Assembly: GCA_025738555.1 (NCBI GenBank)
Contig: JAOVFP010000001.1
Span: 3,720,001-3,784,000, forward strand
Source of the DNA: Cyathus striatus
Lineage: Eukaryota; Basidiomycota; Agaricomycetes; Agaricales; Nidulariaceae
Direction: 5' to 3'
DNA length: 64,000 nucleotides
Part shown: piece by piece, positions 47,646 to 59,824 of the stretch
Layout of the letters: every line of letters starts with the position of its first letter
Position numbering within the stretch: the stretch's first letter is position 1
Notes under the pieces: model-generated
Told to the model about the DNA's origin: nothing
What the model saw: the letters and a program-made list of their open reading frames with translations, nothing else
Database searches by the model: none
Made by a program: the position numbers and the translations under genes

Positions 47646-50025
47646 ATGAACGGTAACCAAGACTCAGAATCTCAAGTAGATGAGCAACTCGCTCCTGAGA
47701 TTTCTACGAATGTCATAGTGCCAGGTGCTCCTATTGAAAAGGTCGTACTTCTTCTCCACTCAGTAATCTTCCATTACTCAACCTGTACAGAAAAACCCTT
47801 TGGGGCGAGAGGTCACACTGTTATCAGCTGCAATGCTGAACATGGGTCAGATTATGGGGTAAACATATTTATTATTTCTCTTACGTCAAGGATTTCCATG
47901 AAATATTAATGTGATTAGTTCTGGGATTTACGCTGTTCCAGGCACCATCCTGAACTCGGTCGGCTCAATTGGATTACTATTGCTCTATTGGATAATCGCA
48001 CCTGTCTTCGCGTTTGGTTTGTGATACAGGCTGTTCGCTGCAATACGTTATCCTAAACCCTCTTTTACTGTAGCCGGGCTTCAACTCTATACAGAACTTG
48101 CCTCTATGTTTCCTCATAGATCAGGCGCCGAAGTAGTGTACCTTGAACAAGCTTACCCGCGACCTCGGTTCCTTGTTTCAAGTGCCTTCGCTGTAACTGC
48201 TGTTCTTATGTCGTAAGCTCGTTTATTTTCCTTGCATTGTATAGTTGTCTACAAGAGCGTTCTAGATTCAGCGCATCTAATGCGATAGTATTCGCCCAGT
48301 ATTTTCTCACTGCCTTCGAAATCCCAGTGACACCTTACACGCAAACGACTACCGCCGTCACTGTCGTATTTATCACTGTTGGATGTAAAATCTTCCCCAA
48401 ATTTAGAGTCTAATTACTAAACATAAGGGTGCAGCTGTTGCATTGTCAACAAGATGGTCCCTAAGGGCTGTTAACGTTTTAACGACAACCAAGATAGCGT
48501 CGCTTGTATTGTAGATATATTTATGATTCTTAAAGTAAGATACACGGAACTAACTTATATAGCATGGTTTTGACTGGACTGGCAGTCTTGTCTGGCTTGA
48601 CTCATATCAAAGATCCCTTCTCAAACTTCCGCAATCCTTTCGAGGGTAGTTCATCAAGTCCCAATGCCTTGGCGACAGCAATGGTTAGCACCTCGTCATT
48701 AGTAGTTTTATTATCCATGTTGACACCAGCAAACTACTAGGTCAAAGCCAACCACGCATTTATTGGATGGCACAATGCGTTTAACGTCCTCGGAGAGGTG
48801 AAGGGCCGAAACCCTGTCAAGACCGTTCGAAAGGCCGGTATATTGTCCCTATCTTTAGTGACAATTTTATTTCTTCTTATCAATGTGGCGTACATCGCTG
48901 CCGTTCCCCGTGAAGAAATTCGCAACTCTGGCCAACTCGTGGCAGCCATATTTTTCAGAAAGGTATTTGGGAGGACAGTTGGCACCAAAGTATTCCCTTT
49001 ACTCGTGGCTTGTAGCTGTTTTGGAAATATAGTGTGTTTCAATTTCATTGATTTTGTATGCTCTTGAACCACCACTCAACGGTTGGCTTAGATCGCTGTT
49101 GTGAGTGATCCTGAATTCCTTCCATTGATATAAAGCAGCTAAATAGATACTTCACGCAAAGACAATAGGGCAGGTATGTGTTGGGACGAGATATAGGTCT
49201 TGCTTGCTAATCCTAATCTTTTACGAAGGCGCGCATTATTCGGGAAGTCGCACGGCAAGGATTACTCCCGTATCCTAGCTTTTTCTCTTCTACAAAGCCT
49301 TTTGGGACCCCTATCGGCCCAGTTGGGCTTAAAGGATTTCTTACACTCCTAGTAATCCTAGCCGTTCCTGCGAAAGATGCATTTAACTTTGTTCTTGACC
49401 TCGCGTCGTATCCACATCTGGTAATTGTTACCTTCAGACAAACATCTTGTCTACCGGCTGACGAGCTCATAGGTATTTCAATGTGCAATGTCGGTCGGTG
49501 TTTGGATTCTTAGGAAACGTCGGGCTGTCCATGATCTACCTCCTACGACTTTCACTGCTCCAAATAAATTTGTGGGAACGTACCTGATATCGTGTGTTTT
49601 CTTGTTGGTGATACCTTGGTACGTGACGACTGTTTTGTATCCATACAGCAACAGTATAACTTCAGTGTTAATTTAGGGTGCCTCCAGAACCTGGACATGG
49701 GGATGTCTCGTTCTGGTATGCCACGTACGTTCCACGTTTAAACGCTCGTTTTGCTTTGAACTGATCAGTGTCAGTTACTGCGTAGCTGGGTTGGGACTCA
49801 TCTTGGTATGTGTATCATTTACTATTTCATCGACTATTAAGCCTAATGGCGATAAAGTGCTGCGGGATATATTATTGGCTTTGGATTATTGCACTGCCCA
49901 AATTAGGAGGCTATGAAATAGTAGAAGAAGTCGAGGAATTGCCAGACGGTGCCAGGAATACGCGACTGGTACGAAGATACAAAGCGGCCTCACCTGAGCA
50001 AGAGCCGTTGATAGCTCAACAGTAA
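47646..50025 (+). CDS. L-type amino acid permease (APC superfamily, Mup1-like)
   Basis: Twelve-helix plasma-membrane amino acid transporter of the LAT/high-affinity methionine permease type. After a polar N-terminus (MNGNQDSESQVDEQLAPEIS), the TM1 signature MGQIMGSGIYAVPGT is split by an intron (about 47859-47919). Then come LLLYWIIAPVFAFAGLQLY, ELASMFPHRSGAEVVYLEQA, SSAFAVTAVLMSFSASNAIV, FMVLTGLAVLSGLTHIKDPF, AFIGWHNAFNVLGEVKGRNP (TM6 region), RKAGILSLSLVTILFLLINV, ARIIREVARQGLLPYPSFFS, PIGPVGLKGFLTLLVILAVP, and YWLWIIALPKLGGYEIVEEV, with a cytosolic tail ending EQEPLIAQQ. The ATG is at 47646 and the TAA at 50023-50025. About twelve introns. Family is firm; methionine specificity is inferred from overall resemblance. 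Confidence 0.88.
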
Positions 50026-50255
50026 ACTGAGGGAAGACTGTAGACATAGATGATCAGATTGTAACTGGTAGAGGTTTTTATACTTAAGCCGTTACTATAT
50101 CCAAATCATATACCTACATAATATGTACAACTACAAGAAAACTACGAGTTGGGATTGTACTGATTTATTGGAAAGAGCGTGCTATAAAAATAAGAACTAA
50201 AATACAACGGTCGATATAATTATTCGAAAGCCGCATAATTACTGCAGGAGGTAAA

Positions 50256-52125
50256 CTATGATGAAGAATTGGTATCCAGTGGCTGTTGGGTGTGTATTCG
50301 GGAAAGAGCACTCCGTCTCTCCCTTTCCCAACGAGCAAGTTCATCTCTCAGACTTTCAATCCGCACTTCATTAACCGGGTGACTCGCCCCCATAATGCTC
50401 ATTACTTGGTGAAAACGAGTTGTCACGCCACTAGGCCTAATTTCTGCCTTTGGAGTAGAGCATTCCGCAGCTTGACCGGATCTCTGTTCCCAGAACGTTA
50501 CTGTATCGCGTGCATCAAATCCTGCATGTGCCAATAACCTGAATAAGGATAAGAATAAAGTCGAAAGAGAAGTAGCATAAAGTACACACCTGGCAGAAAC
50601 GACATCAGCTTCTACCTCCTGCTTCACACCCGTACAGTACTCTCCAATTCGAATTAATTCACCTGATCCTACCTTCCCCATTTGAGCAACAGCATCATTT
50701 ACAAACGGTCCAAAGAACATTGTGAAAGGGAAGATGAGCACACGGAATATATCCGAGACAAGAGAAAGTGTGCCGGGAATGATAATACTGGATGAGGTTA
50801 GAGACTCCAGATGATGACAAAGTACTAAGTGAGACAACTCATGTGCCAAAAGAATTGCCAATTCTGAGGTTTGTTCGGGTGTTGGCGTAGGATGAAAGGG
50901 TTCAGGAGTCGATCCAAACAGCAAACGCTGCCACCACGGCTTAAGTTCAGGAGTTTGATAGACAGGCGGCATTTTAGCAAAGATATCATCCAAGAACCCA
51001 GAATAGACAACAATGCCACCCGCTCCATTGGCACCGAAGCCGTAGGAGAAAGCATTAGATGCATCCGGCCTATCCACCAGCAGTAGTGAATATGGAGGTC
51101 CCGGAATGTGATGATTATTAAGTTGGACTTCCTTCTGACACAAGCTTTCGCAAAACCACCGCAGATACTCAGAGGCTCGGGGGCGAGGACGGAGCGGGTA
51201 TTCCGTGGGTGGAGGCATCGGTCGGCCGTCAGCATTCTTTTCTACCCATTCTGTCTCTGGTTCCTGTGCAAGAACATGGATGCTGGCTTCCAGTTTTCTC
51301 ATGGTGCTAGCGACCCACTGATATCTCCAGTCGGTCGGGGGTATGAATGTAGGTGGTCCGTCCTCTTCAAGAATATCTCCCACTGCGCTATACCAGCCTG
51401 GACCAGCCAGCTGGTTGGCTATGTCATCTTCTTCCTCTGGAGATAATAGTATCATCCGCCATCTGTTATAAAGAAGCCATCATTTGAGTTTCAGATTGGA
51501 CGGTAGAACAAACGACTGCGGACCTTCCAGTCAACGGTGTACGCTCGAGGCTCGCAATAATAGTTGCCCAGAATAATACGCATGGAACTAGGATTATCAA
51601 GGACATGACTGTTTTACCGATTCGTATCCGTTTTAATGAAGTCTTGATTGTCTCTGCTGAATGTGGCACTCCATGATATGCAGCATGCTTGAGCTTCCGC
51701 TGCACTTTGTGATTTTTAAAGAGAACCATAGGCATAAACGTTAAGGCTACTCGACTCGCCATTCTCGCAACTTCAAAAGCAGTAGACGCCTATCACCATT
51801 CGTCAGGAAGAGGCTAAGCAATTCGCGCGGGAAGAAAACGTACCTTTAGCATTGCTGCAAACAGCGGTATAAGTGGCCCGCCTTCATTTCTAGGTGTCGA
51901 GTGAAAGTGAGATATGGCGCCAATGGCAGAAAATGGTCCATTTAAAAGGATAGTACGACGACATGGGGTAGGGGCGTAATTCGGAGGCGCCAGTGGTGTC
52001 GGAGGAAATGACAACTTGTTGATACCAGGCGACTTTGAAACTGCCAGAAGAGAGAGAGAACGATGGCGATACTGCTTGGTAGCTAAAGAACGGAGAGGAA
52101 GGCTGCGAACTAGTGGACGCAACAT
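50256..52125 (-). CDS. OMA1: OMA1-like mitochondrial M48 metalloprotease
   Basis: Zinc metalloprotease of the mitochondrial inner membrane involved in membrane-protein quality control. The N-terminus from the ATG 52125 (MLRPLVRSLPLRSLATKQYR) is a strong Arg-rich targeting sequence. A longer frame start at 52224 is possible but adds a non-mitochondrial leader. A membrane segment follows near VMSLIILVPCVLFWATIIAS. The peptidase domain has NAFSYGFGANGAGGIVVYSG, the zinc motif LLAHELSHLVLCHH (HELSH, about 50815-50860), a glycine/hydrophobic stretch LIFPFTMFFGPFVND, and VKQEVEADVVSARLLAHAGF with the third ligand Glu (EADVVSA). The C-terminus HPVNEVRIESLRDELARWE ends at TAG 50256-50258. Introns at about 50538-50589, 51459-51520 and 51789-51842. 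Catalytic residues are intact. Confidence 0.92.
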
Positions 52126-52478
52126 GTTGGCACCTTGAGGAACATATCCAAGAAACAAAGCTTGACGGACTGCAGCCAAATGAAATTCACACAGCTTCAG
52201 CGACTTTGTATTGCACGTGCACATTTGGAATGTTATCTTGACATCCCTGCGCGGTCAGATAACGTACTCTGATTTAATGATGCGCTTTCACCGGAAGGAA
52301 GATCATCTTACATATATAACATGTCTCGAGCAGAGAGAGGAATATGTATTTGAGATATGTAGTTATACAATGGAATAAAATGACAACGACGACGGTTGCA
52401 TGTAGATATAGTAATAGTGTGAGATGTTGTTTGCATACTAGGACGATTCTAACAGATTCATGACAAAGATATCGCATT
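52126..52478. other. Intergenic region
   Basis: Contains the 5' flank of the OMA1-like gene and the 3' flank of SVF1; both are minus-strand. No gene seen. Confidence 0.45.
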
Positions 52479-53930
52479 TAAGAGATGAATGTAGCTTCAT
52501 TGTAGAAGGTACCCTCGACCTCAAGCCCAGAAGAGAGACCTGGGGCAATGGATTCGGGACCTTTGATCGATAACGTTGCAGGATTTATCCACTATTTACA
52601 AAAACAGATGGTTATCATCAAGTGACTCAGGAAGCGTTGCAAATGATTGTTACCTGGTAAATATAGGGCTTCGTTCCCGCAACGTAATTAACCGCCATCT
52701 TAAGAACGTAAGGAATTTCTGCGAGCACATCAACCTTTTCAATGAGACCTTTAGGGTGTTGCACATCGCCGAGATCGACCTGAAGCTTAGCTTCTACAGA
52801 TCCTTGAGCACCAGAAACTACTGAAGGTCCTTTCCACTCGAACAAGATCTCTGATGGTTTGCCATAACCGGTGTCAGGATCTTGTACGGGTTTAAGGTGA
52901 GATGCCTTTGAGACAACTGAAGTTGCATTCTCCTTGCCGGACCACTTTGTCTCAGCAGTGACAGCGACGAGCTTGTTCGCTATTACCAGCGACCCGACAT
53001 TTACAACAACCGGGCCCGAGCCAGAGCCCTTCTTGCCATAGGTATCGAGTGTCGTGAATTCCATCTGGATAGCAGAAGTTCCGCCATGTTTTTCACTCTG
53101 GAAGTGGGCGAAGTTCCAAGCAGAAGCAACCAAATTGGGACGCATCCCTTGAATTGCATGGACAAGCATACCAGGGCCTTCAAATGTCTCAGCTTTTCCG
53201 TTCTTGATGATATGTCCAGATGCTTTGTATCTTGGCCAGAACTTGTGGAAGACATTTCCATCCGCTTTGCTGGGGTCAACACCGAAGTAGGAATTACCCC
53301 CCTCAGGGCCCTTGCCGATTTTGAATCCCGGAACGCTTGCAGGGCGAGAAACTTCCATCGTTATCTGCAAGTCTTGGCCAAGATTGGCACGGATGGTGTA
53401 CCCTTCTGGATACTCCGACCCTGGAGTAGACTTGTGGATGACAGAGAATTCGTCCGCCTTGCTAGACCTCTTGTCAAGTCCAGGAGCGGGACAGACGAAG
53501 TTGGAGACATTAATGGATTTCCATGTGGTTTCGTTAGTCTTGGGATCATAAATCTTGCAGGTAAATTGGATGGTAGGGTACCACAGTCTGTTGTTTTATG
53601 TTTTATCTGCCATAAGTAAAAGCACATCGCATGATCGATGAAAGATCCTCACCCTACTGCTGAATGGATTACCTGACACATAATAGAGAGTCCAGTGTCA
53701 GTAATCGTGTACCATACGTGGGTCTCCGTAATGAATCCGCTGGTAATACAGGCCCATTCGAGATCACTGGGTTCGAGCTCGCCGAAGAGCTCGTTCTCTG
53801 GGTATTTCGAGGCAACGGAGTGGAAGTTAGGGGCATGAGGGTCCACAGGAGGAGCGGTACTATAAAAATGAGCACTTTAGTAGACAGAATATGGTGAAAA
53901 CCTAACGTACGAGAATATTGAAGAAAACAT
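52479..53930 (-). CDS. SVF1: Survival factor Svf1
   Basis: Lipocalin-like cytosolic and ER/Golgi-associated protein needed for oxidative-stress survival and sphingolipid (ceramide) handling in yeast. The start ATG 53930 (MFSSIF...) begins a short exon, an intron at about 53867-53910 follows, then PPVDPHAPNFHSVASKYPEN and ELFGELEPSDLEWACITSGF. The next exon carries TETHVWYTITDTGLSIMCQV. Later parts are TIQFTCKIYDPKTNETTWKS, GSEYPEGYTIRANLGQDLQI, GNSYFGVDPSKADGNVFHKF, HAIQGMRPNLVASAWNFAHF and TTLDTYGKKGSGSGPVVVNV, ending GLEVEGTFYNEATFIS at TAA 52479-52481. The length of about 390-400 residues fits the family. Three introns. Complete gene. Confidence 0.95.
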
Positions 53931-54112
53931 GGTGGTAGGGAAGAAAAGGAGGAAGATGCGAATTGGTCACCCCACGCGAGGACAATGTTGTATATTTAGG
54001 CCGTGGATCAACAACATCGTTCTTGGTCGACGCCTAATCCTTCGTCTGTCTCGACTGCTTCTGACGTCTAGCCTTTTACGTGTCCCACCCATTCCCCCAT
54101 TGTTTTATATAA

Positions 54113-54119
54113 GTGTGTA
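54113..54119 (-). promoter_or_regulatory. TATA-like box upstream of SVF1
   Basis: TATAAAA on the minus strand, about 185 bases before the SVF1 start codon and inside the 215-base gap to the next minus-strand gene. Confidence 0.4.
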
Positions 54120-54145
54120 TAAGTATATCAAATTAGTCTACTAGC

Positions 54146-55469
54146 TTATGAAGGTGTTGACGGTCTGTCAGAGCAACTACCAGCCTCTTCACTTCTCTGT
54201 CTTTTTCTCGCACGACCTAGGTCACTCATATCTGCCCCCAGGTAATTTGAAGAATGTGCCTCACTCCAGGAATAACTCGTACCATATGTGTCCAGCGCAG
54301 AGGCGTCAATCCAAGTGTTGAGATCATCTGAACTCGGTGCTGCTGCTGGACATGACGATTGTGTCATGGACTGTCCTAAACTTAGAATCAATCGCAAAAC
54401 GCCAGAGGGAAGGGATTACCGGTGCTTGTATACTGTCATCAAGAGCATCTGGATCGTATGCCCAAGAAAAGTCTTCGTCTTTTTCTGCCTCCTGTGTCAT
54501 ACCGGAGTCCTGTGAATAGGGGGAAACCCGATCTTCCCTCCCCACCACCATCGTTTTCTCAAACCGCATGGTTCCATTTTGGAGTGCTTGGAGTAGTTGT
54601 TTATTCTGAATAGCCTTGAGACTCGAAGGATTTTGGGCTGGTATTTCAGGCGGCCATCCTATGAGTCGTACACCATACAAGTCGAGTCGTTCGGGATTCG
54701 TCCACTTCATTTCAGCATTACGAATTCCACTGGATGACCTACTCATTTATGATTACCCGATTGCCACATAATACTTAAGCTTTTAGACTTACCTCAATGC
54801 TTTACGAATAGCATCATACAACTCGAGTTTGAGCGACTTTGCAGGAGTTATTTTAGATGGAGATGCAATTGTTTGTGCTGAGGGTGTTGACGATGGCGAT
54901 TCAGTTCGCGGAGGTTGAAGGGATGGTTGTGGTTGGTGTTTGACGGACTGACTTTTGAATGTTCTAGCTCCAGCTTCGCCACCACCTCGCATACATCTCC
55001 AAAATTCTCTACCCATTACAGAACCTCCAAGAAATCCAGCATCTAATGCGTCGAATGGGTCCACTGCCAAAAGAAATGACTGAACTCCTGCAGTTTCGCA
55101 CAATGATTCCAATATTCGCGAAGCATCACAAAGGACAGACTTCACTGTGAATGATTTAAGTTCCAAAGTATGACACCGGTGTTTGAAGGCACACCTTTGG
55201 CAGGCCTATCGACTGGTAAAGGTGTTTGAGGTGACTGCTTGAAGAGGTACTTAGCATGCCACTCGGCGATGTGTCGTCTTGTCTAAGTAGGAAGTCAAAG
55301 TCAGGAGCAAAGTAAACTTAACAACTATCTCAGAGACCTCTTCGTAAGGACGAAGCTCCCGCTCTGAGAAAGCGCGGATATCAGCCAAACATTTATCCAT
55401 GAAAGTATCCAAACGTTCGAAAAAGAGTTCGTCCCTGGATTCTTGGTTCTGGACGGAATATTCGTACAT
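54146..55469 (-). CDS. Hypothetical protein
   Basis: A minus-strand gene of several exons that I cannot assign to a family. From a likely ATG at 55469 (MYEYSVQNQESRDELFFERL; an in-frame ATG at 55487 adds six residues) it encodes a helical first part with DTFMDKCLADIRAFSERELR, then TRRHIAEWHAKYLFKQSPQT, then SVLCDASRILESLCETAGVQ and LAVDPFDALDAGFLGGSVMG, a Ser/Pro/Thr linker, LELYDAIRKALRSSSGIRNA, and a conserved-looking MKWTNPERLDLYGVRLIGWP followed by PEIPAQNPSSLKAIQNK. The tail is Ser/Asp-rich with a short basic ARKRQR patch that could be a nuclear signal, ending at TAA 54146-54148. It is divergent from ACL4, with about 210 bases between starts. The WPPEIPAQNPSSL segment looks like a constrained site. 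Confidence 0.65.
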
Positions 55470-55681
55470 TATGATATGTCGTCTCAATAGAAAAGCATTT
55501 GAAAAGGTCGACTGTTAATTGTATGTGCCAGAAAATAGGGCAAGCACTGTTGAAGATGACGGTGCTGAGCGAGTGATAATTGAAGAAAGTCACTCGGACA
55601 TTTTTGTGCAATACCATTTCGCAAGCACGTGAACAAATATATCTCTACCGCCTTGTCTCGCCTTTTCACTTCACTTCAAGC

Positions 55682-57047
55682 ATGGGACGTACACGGACAA
55701 AGAAAAAAATCCCATCCAAGGCCACGGATCCCCCCATTCAACATGCTCAGAGCATCGCAAAACCATCTGTTGAATCGCTGCTGGAAAAGGCGCAGGAATT
55801 AGTTGTCGAATGTGACTATGAACTGGCTCTTCGATTTGCACAACGTATATTAGATGAGCAGCCTGCTAATGCTGAAGCAAAAGAAATAGCTGGGATCTCG
55901 TTTCTAGAAACTGGAGAATTACAGTCTGCAAGAGAGGTGCGACTCAATCAATCAACTTTTACAATACGTTATTGATCAACGCATCGGTACAGGCATTCCA
56001 ATCATTGCTCCCCCCTAGTCCAAATGCTCCATCACCGCCGCCACCCGCTGCCCACTTATATCTCGCTCAGCTCAGTGAAGATGACCCTCGGTTGGCACTA
56101 CAACATTATCAAGCTGCCGTCGAGATTATGCTAGGCCAACTCAAGGGCAAAGAGCGCGCAAATAATGAATCCGAAAAGAACGATGAGTCTGAATTAAAAA
56201 GCAGCATCGTCCGTGCGCTCGTTGGGCAGGTTGAAATATGGATGGATCCCTCGTACGATCTTTGGTATGTCCCTCCTACCGCCATTATTGGTTTGCATTT
56301 TTATGCCACAGAATAGCTTTGAACCCGATGCAGAGAAGAATTGCGAAGATCTTTTAAATCTTGCTCTTCAAACGGATCCCAACAATCCTGAAGCTCTACA
56401 GACATTGGCATCCGTACGCATGTCTCAGCAACGACCGGAAGATGCTAAAGCTTGCCTTGAACTCGCATGGACTGCCTGGAAAGATCTGGATCTTGGTTAG
56501 TCTGGCAGCCAACCTGATTACGGCTAACTAACACTACGTTACCGCAGACGATCCTCGACTTCCACCTATACCTACTCGACTTTCGCTAGTCAAACTTTTT
56601 ATTGAGTTATCACTACACACCCCAGCATTATTGGTACTTCAAGGTATCATGGCAGCAGACGACCAGGAAGTAGAGGCATGGTACCTCGAAGGCTGGTGTT
56701 TCTTCATTATGTCCGAACAAGCACAAGAGAATGGCGGCAAGCTCGATGACCTTACGTGGCAGGAACTCGCAAAGGACTCCCGCGACTGCCTGGAAACTTG
56801 CAAAGTGGTACGTATACAAGGTTACCTGACGCAGAACAAGTAATTTGCTCATCACATTGTTTAGCTCCATACAAACCAGGACCATCCTGATAAGCCGATA
56901 TTAGATCATGTGCAAGAGTTGATTGCGAAGTTAGACGCCTTGGGTGTTGATCCATCACCACTGGATGAAGGTGGTGATGAAGGGGAGGGTGATTGGGAAG
57001 ACGATGACGGAAGTGAGGGCGGAGACAGTGATGTTGATATGAAATAG
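55682..57047 (+). CDS. ACL4: Acl4-type TPR chaperone of ribosomal protein L4
   Basis: Dedicated assembly chaperone that binds newly made Rpl4 and escorts it to pre-60S particles. It begins MGRTRTKKKIPSKATDPPIQ with a basic N-terminus. TPR helices follow: SLLEKAQELVVECDYELALR, FAQRILDEQPANAEAKEIAG, FQSLLPPSPN, HLYLAQLSEDDPRLALQHYQ, then LVGQVEIWMDPSYDLCFEPD across an intron (about 56265-56312), CEDLLNLALQTDPNNPEAL, SVRMSQQRPEDAKACLELAW and QGIMAADDQEVEAWYLEGWC. The C-terminus is highly acidic (EGDWEDDDGSEGGDSDVDMK) as in yeast Acl4, ending at TAG 57045-57047. Introns also at about 55936-55990, 56496-56547 and 56807-56863. Orthology rests on architecture and motif order. Confidence 0.87.
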
Positions 57048-57370
57048 AGTGTTGACGAAGGTTTCATACGTATCTCCGACAGAGGAGGAATCTAAAAGTA
57101 CTTTAGTCTACGATTACATTTTTTGCTTTGTACGCTCCTGGATAGAGTTGCTCTTCATGGGACTAGAGCTTGACGCGGGCCGATCATTGGGTTTTAAAAA
57201 CACAAGGCGCGTCCAAAAATAACCTTTGCAGAAGACAGACTTTTATTGTATGTAACGAGGTTGAACACTATCCACCACCACGACTCTCAATAAGCGACAT
57301 GAACAGCGCCTTCTGACATATTTTATCCACCATTTTCTCCGCACATCTCGAGGGCTTCTTTCACGACATT
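57048..57370. other. Intergenic region
   Basis: ACL4 3' flank and promoter of the PfkB kinase gene. No gene seen. Confidence 0.45.
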
Positions 57371-59172
57371 ATGGCAAAGTTACGACGCGATACCCACTCT
57401 GATACCCAATACTTTCCTCCCGCAGTTAAACCACTCCGTATCGTTGCCTCTGGCACCCTCTTTCTGACACACACCTTCTCTTTGCCAAGTCACCCCACCC
57501 CATCCAGTGTCGTCCGCGCTCATTCTGTGGAGAAAGCAAGAGGTGGACCCGCAAGCACTGTACGAAACCGACTCCACTGATTCACGAGTTAACGACACTC
57601 ACCCACGCGATAATAACTCCTGTTTCTCCTCCTAGGTACTCTCGCTTCTAGCTCAGTTTCCGGCAGTCGAAGCTGCCCTTGTCGCTCCTTTAGGAGGCAA
57701 CGATGAAGGCCAGATGATCATCCGTGACTTGGAGAACGAAGGCGTATTGACGCGCTACTGCAAAGTCTGGAAAGGAGCTGGTGTACCCAGTGCATGGGTG
57801 CTTAATGGAGGTTTGCTCAATCTCCCAAAGTACGTCAAAAATGGTGTAGACTAAACGTCATTTGCAATAGCTGAAAGCGGTACACGGACGGTGATCAACC
57901 ACAACCCATTACCAGATATCACGCACGAGGATTTTGTTTCTCTACTGGGCCCTCTGCTGGCACCAGAGAACTTTCCAAGTATATCACCGACGATTACTCC
58001 GATTACACCTGCTCAAACACCTTGTCCAGCCCCTGGATCTTCTTCAGCGACGCCACGACCATCACAATCGGGACCTCATCCCTCTCCCGTCCTTGTCAAT
58101 CCAAACAGTCCTGCACCTTTTGATTGGCTGCATTTTGAGGGAAGATCAGTGAAAACGACCCTGAGCAATATTACGGGACTAGATGGACTCGCTCGAGAGC
58201 GCAAATGGAGAAGCCACTGCGTCTTCAGTGTTGATGTGGGTCGGAGAGGTCGACAGGGTGTTGAAGCAGTGAGTGTTCAGCAAACTAGAGTGGACATCCT
58301 ATTCTGAGACAAAGTAGCTGATACCACATGCGGATGTGATATTCCTGAACAAGCACTATGCCCAAGCCAGTGCCCCACACTACGCGACGACTCCACGCGC
58401 CTTTCTGCTATCTCTGGTGTCAATGGTGCCACCTCATGCGCTTCTTGTCGCCTACTGGGGGACAGAAGGAGCAGCTGTGTTATCGTTACCTACAAAAGAA
58501 TACTTCCAGAGTTCAGGATGGGTGGAAGAGAAACCTCCTCCAATACCCAATGGTCGCAGTGCTGCTCAACCAAATGCACACGGAGCGACAAATACAACCG
58601 AAGTGCAGTCTGTAAGAAGCGGGAGTGATTTCTGGGCCGGTCCGCGAAGTCGAACGCCCTCATCTAGTGCATTCACCGCAGGCGAGAGTCGGTACATGGC
58701 ATTTTCTGACATAGGAAACGACAGTGGGATGGGCCATTCACCGATGAACTCGTTCTCGCGCTCGCAGTCTCACAGTCATGACGTCCGGAACAGTAATTAC
58801 ACCGAGGAGGACGATAATGATTCTCAGGGAACTGAAACGCCTGGAGGGGACAATGACGACGATGTGATTGACAAAGTCGGAGCGCAGGATGCATTCATTG
58901 CTGGGATGATCTATGCGCTGAGCAGAAGGATTATGCCTGGGCTGCCTTACACGCCTGCGTGGGCTGGAGAAGAGGCTGATTCGAAAGAGGCTGACAAAGG
59001 GCGGTGGAGGCTCGACGAGTGTTTACGGTATGTTATTTTGTATTATTCCCATCTTGTAGGACTTACAGCTGCTTTTAGATTTGCTACGGAACTGGCCGGC
59101 CGCAAAGCACGACGTCGAGCATGGACAGGGCTATCGGTTGAAATGACTGCTGCTGGCTGGTTTGAGGTTTGA
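57371..59172 (+). CDS. PfkB-family carbohydrate kinase
   Basis: Ribokinase-fold sugar kinase. N-terminal half: IVASGTLFLTHTFSLPSHPT, SVEKARGGPASTVLSLLAQF with the substrate-binding GG, VEAALVAPLGGNDEGQMIIR, and a helix with LENEGVLTRYCKVWKGAGVP. A Pro/Ser linker follows (about 57990-58110), then FDWLHFEGRSVKTTLSNITG, VFSVDVGRRGRQGVEALIPH, ADVIFLNKHYAQASAPHYAT, LVAYWGTEGAAVLSLPTKEY, an acidic Ser/Asp-rich insert of roughly 110 residues, and the anion-hole motif KVGAQDAFIAGMIYALSRRI (about 58877-58936), where GAGD of the family reads GAQD. The C-terminus is AGRKARRRAWTGLSVEMTAA. The ATG is at 57371 and the TGA at 59170-59172. Introns are near 57559-57635, 57811-57870, 58269-58318 and 59029-59078. 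The best guess is a ketohexokinase-like enzyme; substrate unknown. Confidence 0.8.
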
Positions 59173-59824
59173 TGGTACTTTACCCTAATATTTTTTCTCT
59201 GCATTATATTCGCTTTCCCATCTCTTGCATTTTACATTCTCGCATACATCTTAGTATAATCTTGCTTCGCGTTAGTTTACACACGCCTTTTTCTTTTTGC
59301 TTGCTGTGTTGTAATTCATGTACATACCAATACCCACTCTTACAAAGTTCCTTCATAGTTTATTATTATTGTCAATTTGGCCACAATAATAGCAAGACAA
59401 GATACCTAGACATACAGGAGAGTGGCAGCACCAAATTACTTCTGATTGATTTCAATACCGTAATTCCAAAATATAAAAAGAAGACCTGGAAGAAGTGAAT
59501 CCGGTCCATATTATAAGGGCAGGCGTGTCTTTTGAAGTTGAAGTTTAACACGTGTATTAAACTGAGTTGAGAGCGAATGACTTGATTGAACCGGGGAATA
59601 GATACAGAGAGAATTGAATGAGCGTTGTGTGTATGTGCCATGAATGAAAAATAAGGTAGAAACATTCATAATGACGATTTTATTTATTTGACTTTATTTT
59701 CTTCGTTGCTTCCTTAATTAAATTACAATGATGGTTTGAGATCCGATGTGCCCGTGCAGACTTTCTGAGGGCCGAAGAATTGATGTCTTGCGAAAAAAAG
59801 GCGGTCCTGAGCGATAAGATATTA
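59173..59824. other. Intergenic region, AT-rich
   Basis: A convergent spacer between the PfkB kinase and the intronless minus gene. It is AT-rich, contrasting with the GC-rich DNA to its right. Frames at 59169-59498 and 59372-59665 are not supported. Confidence 0.5.

Noticed and set aside
53086..53619. 177-codon plus frame over SVF1
   Set aside because: Antisense shadow of the highly conserved SVF1 exon.
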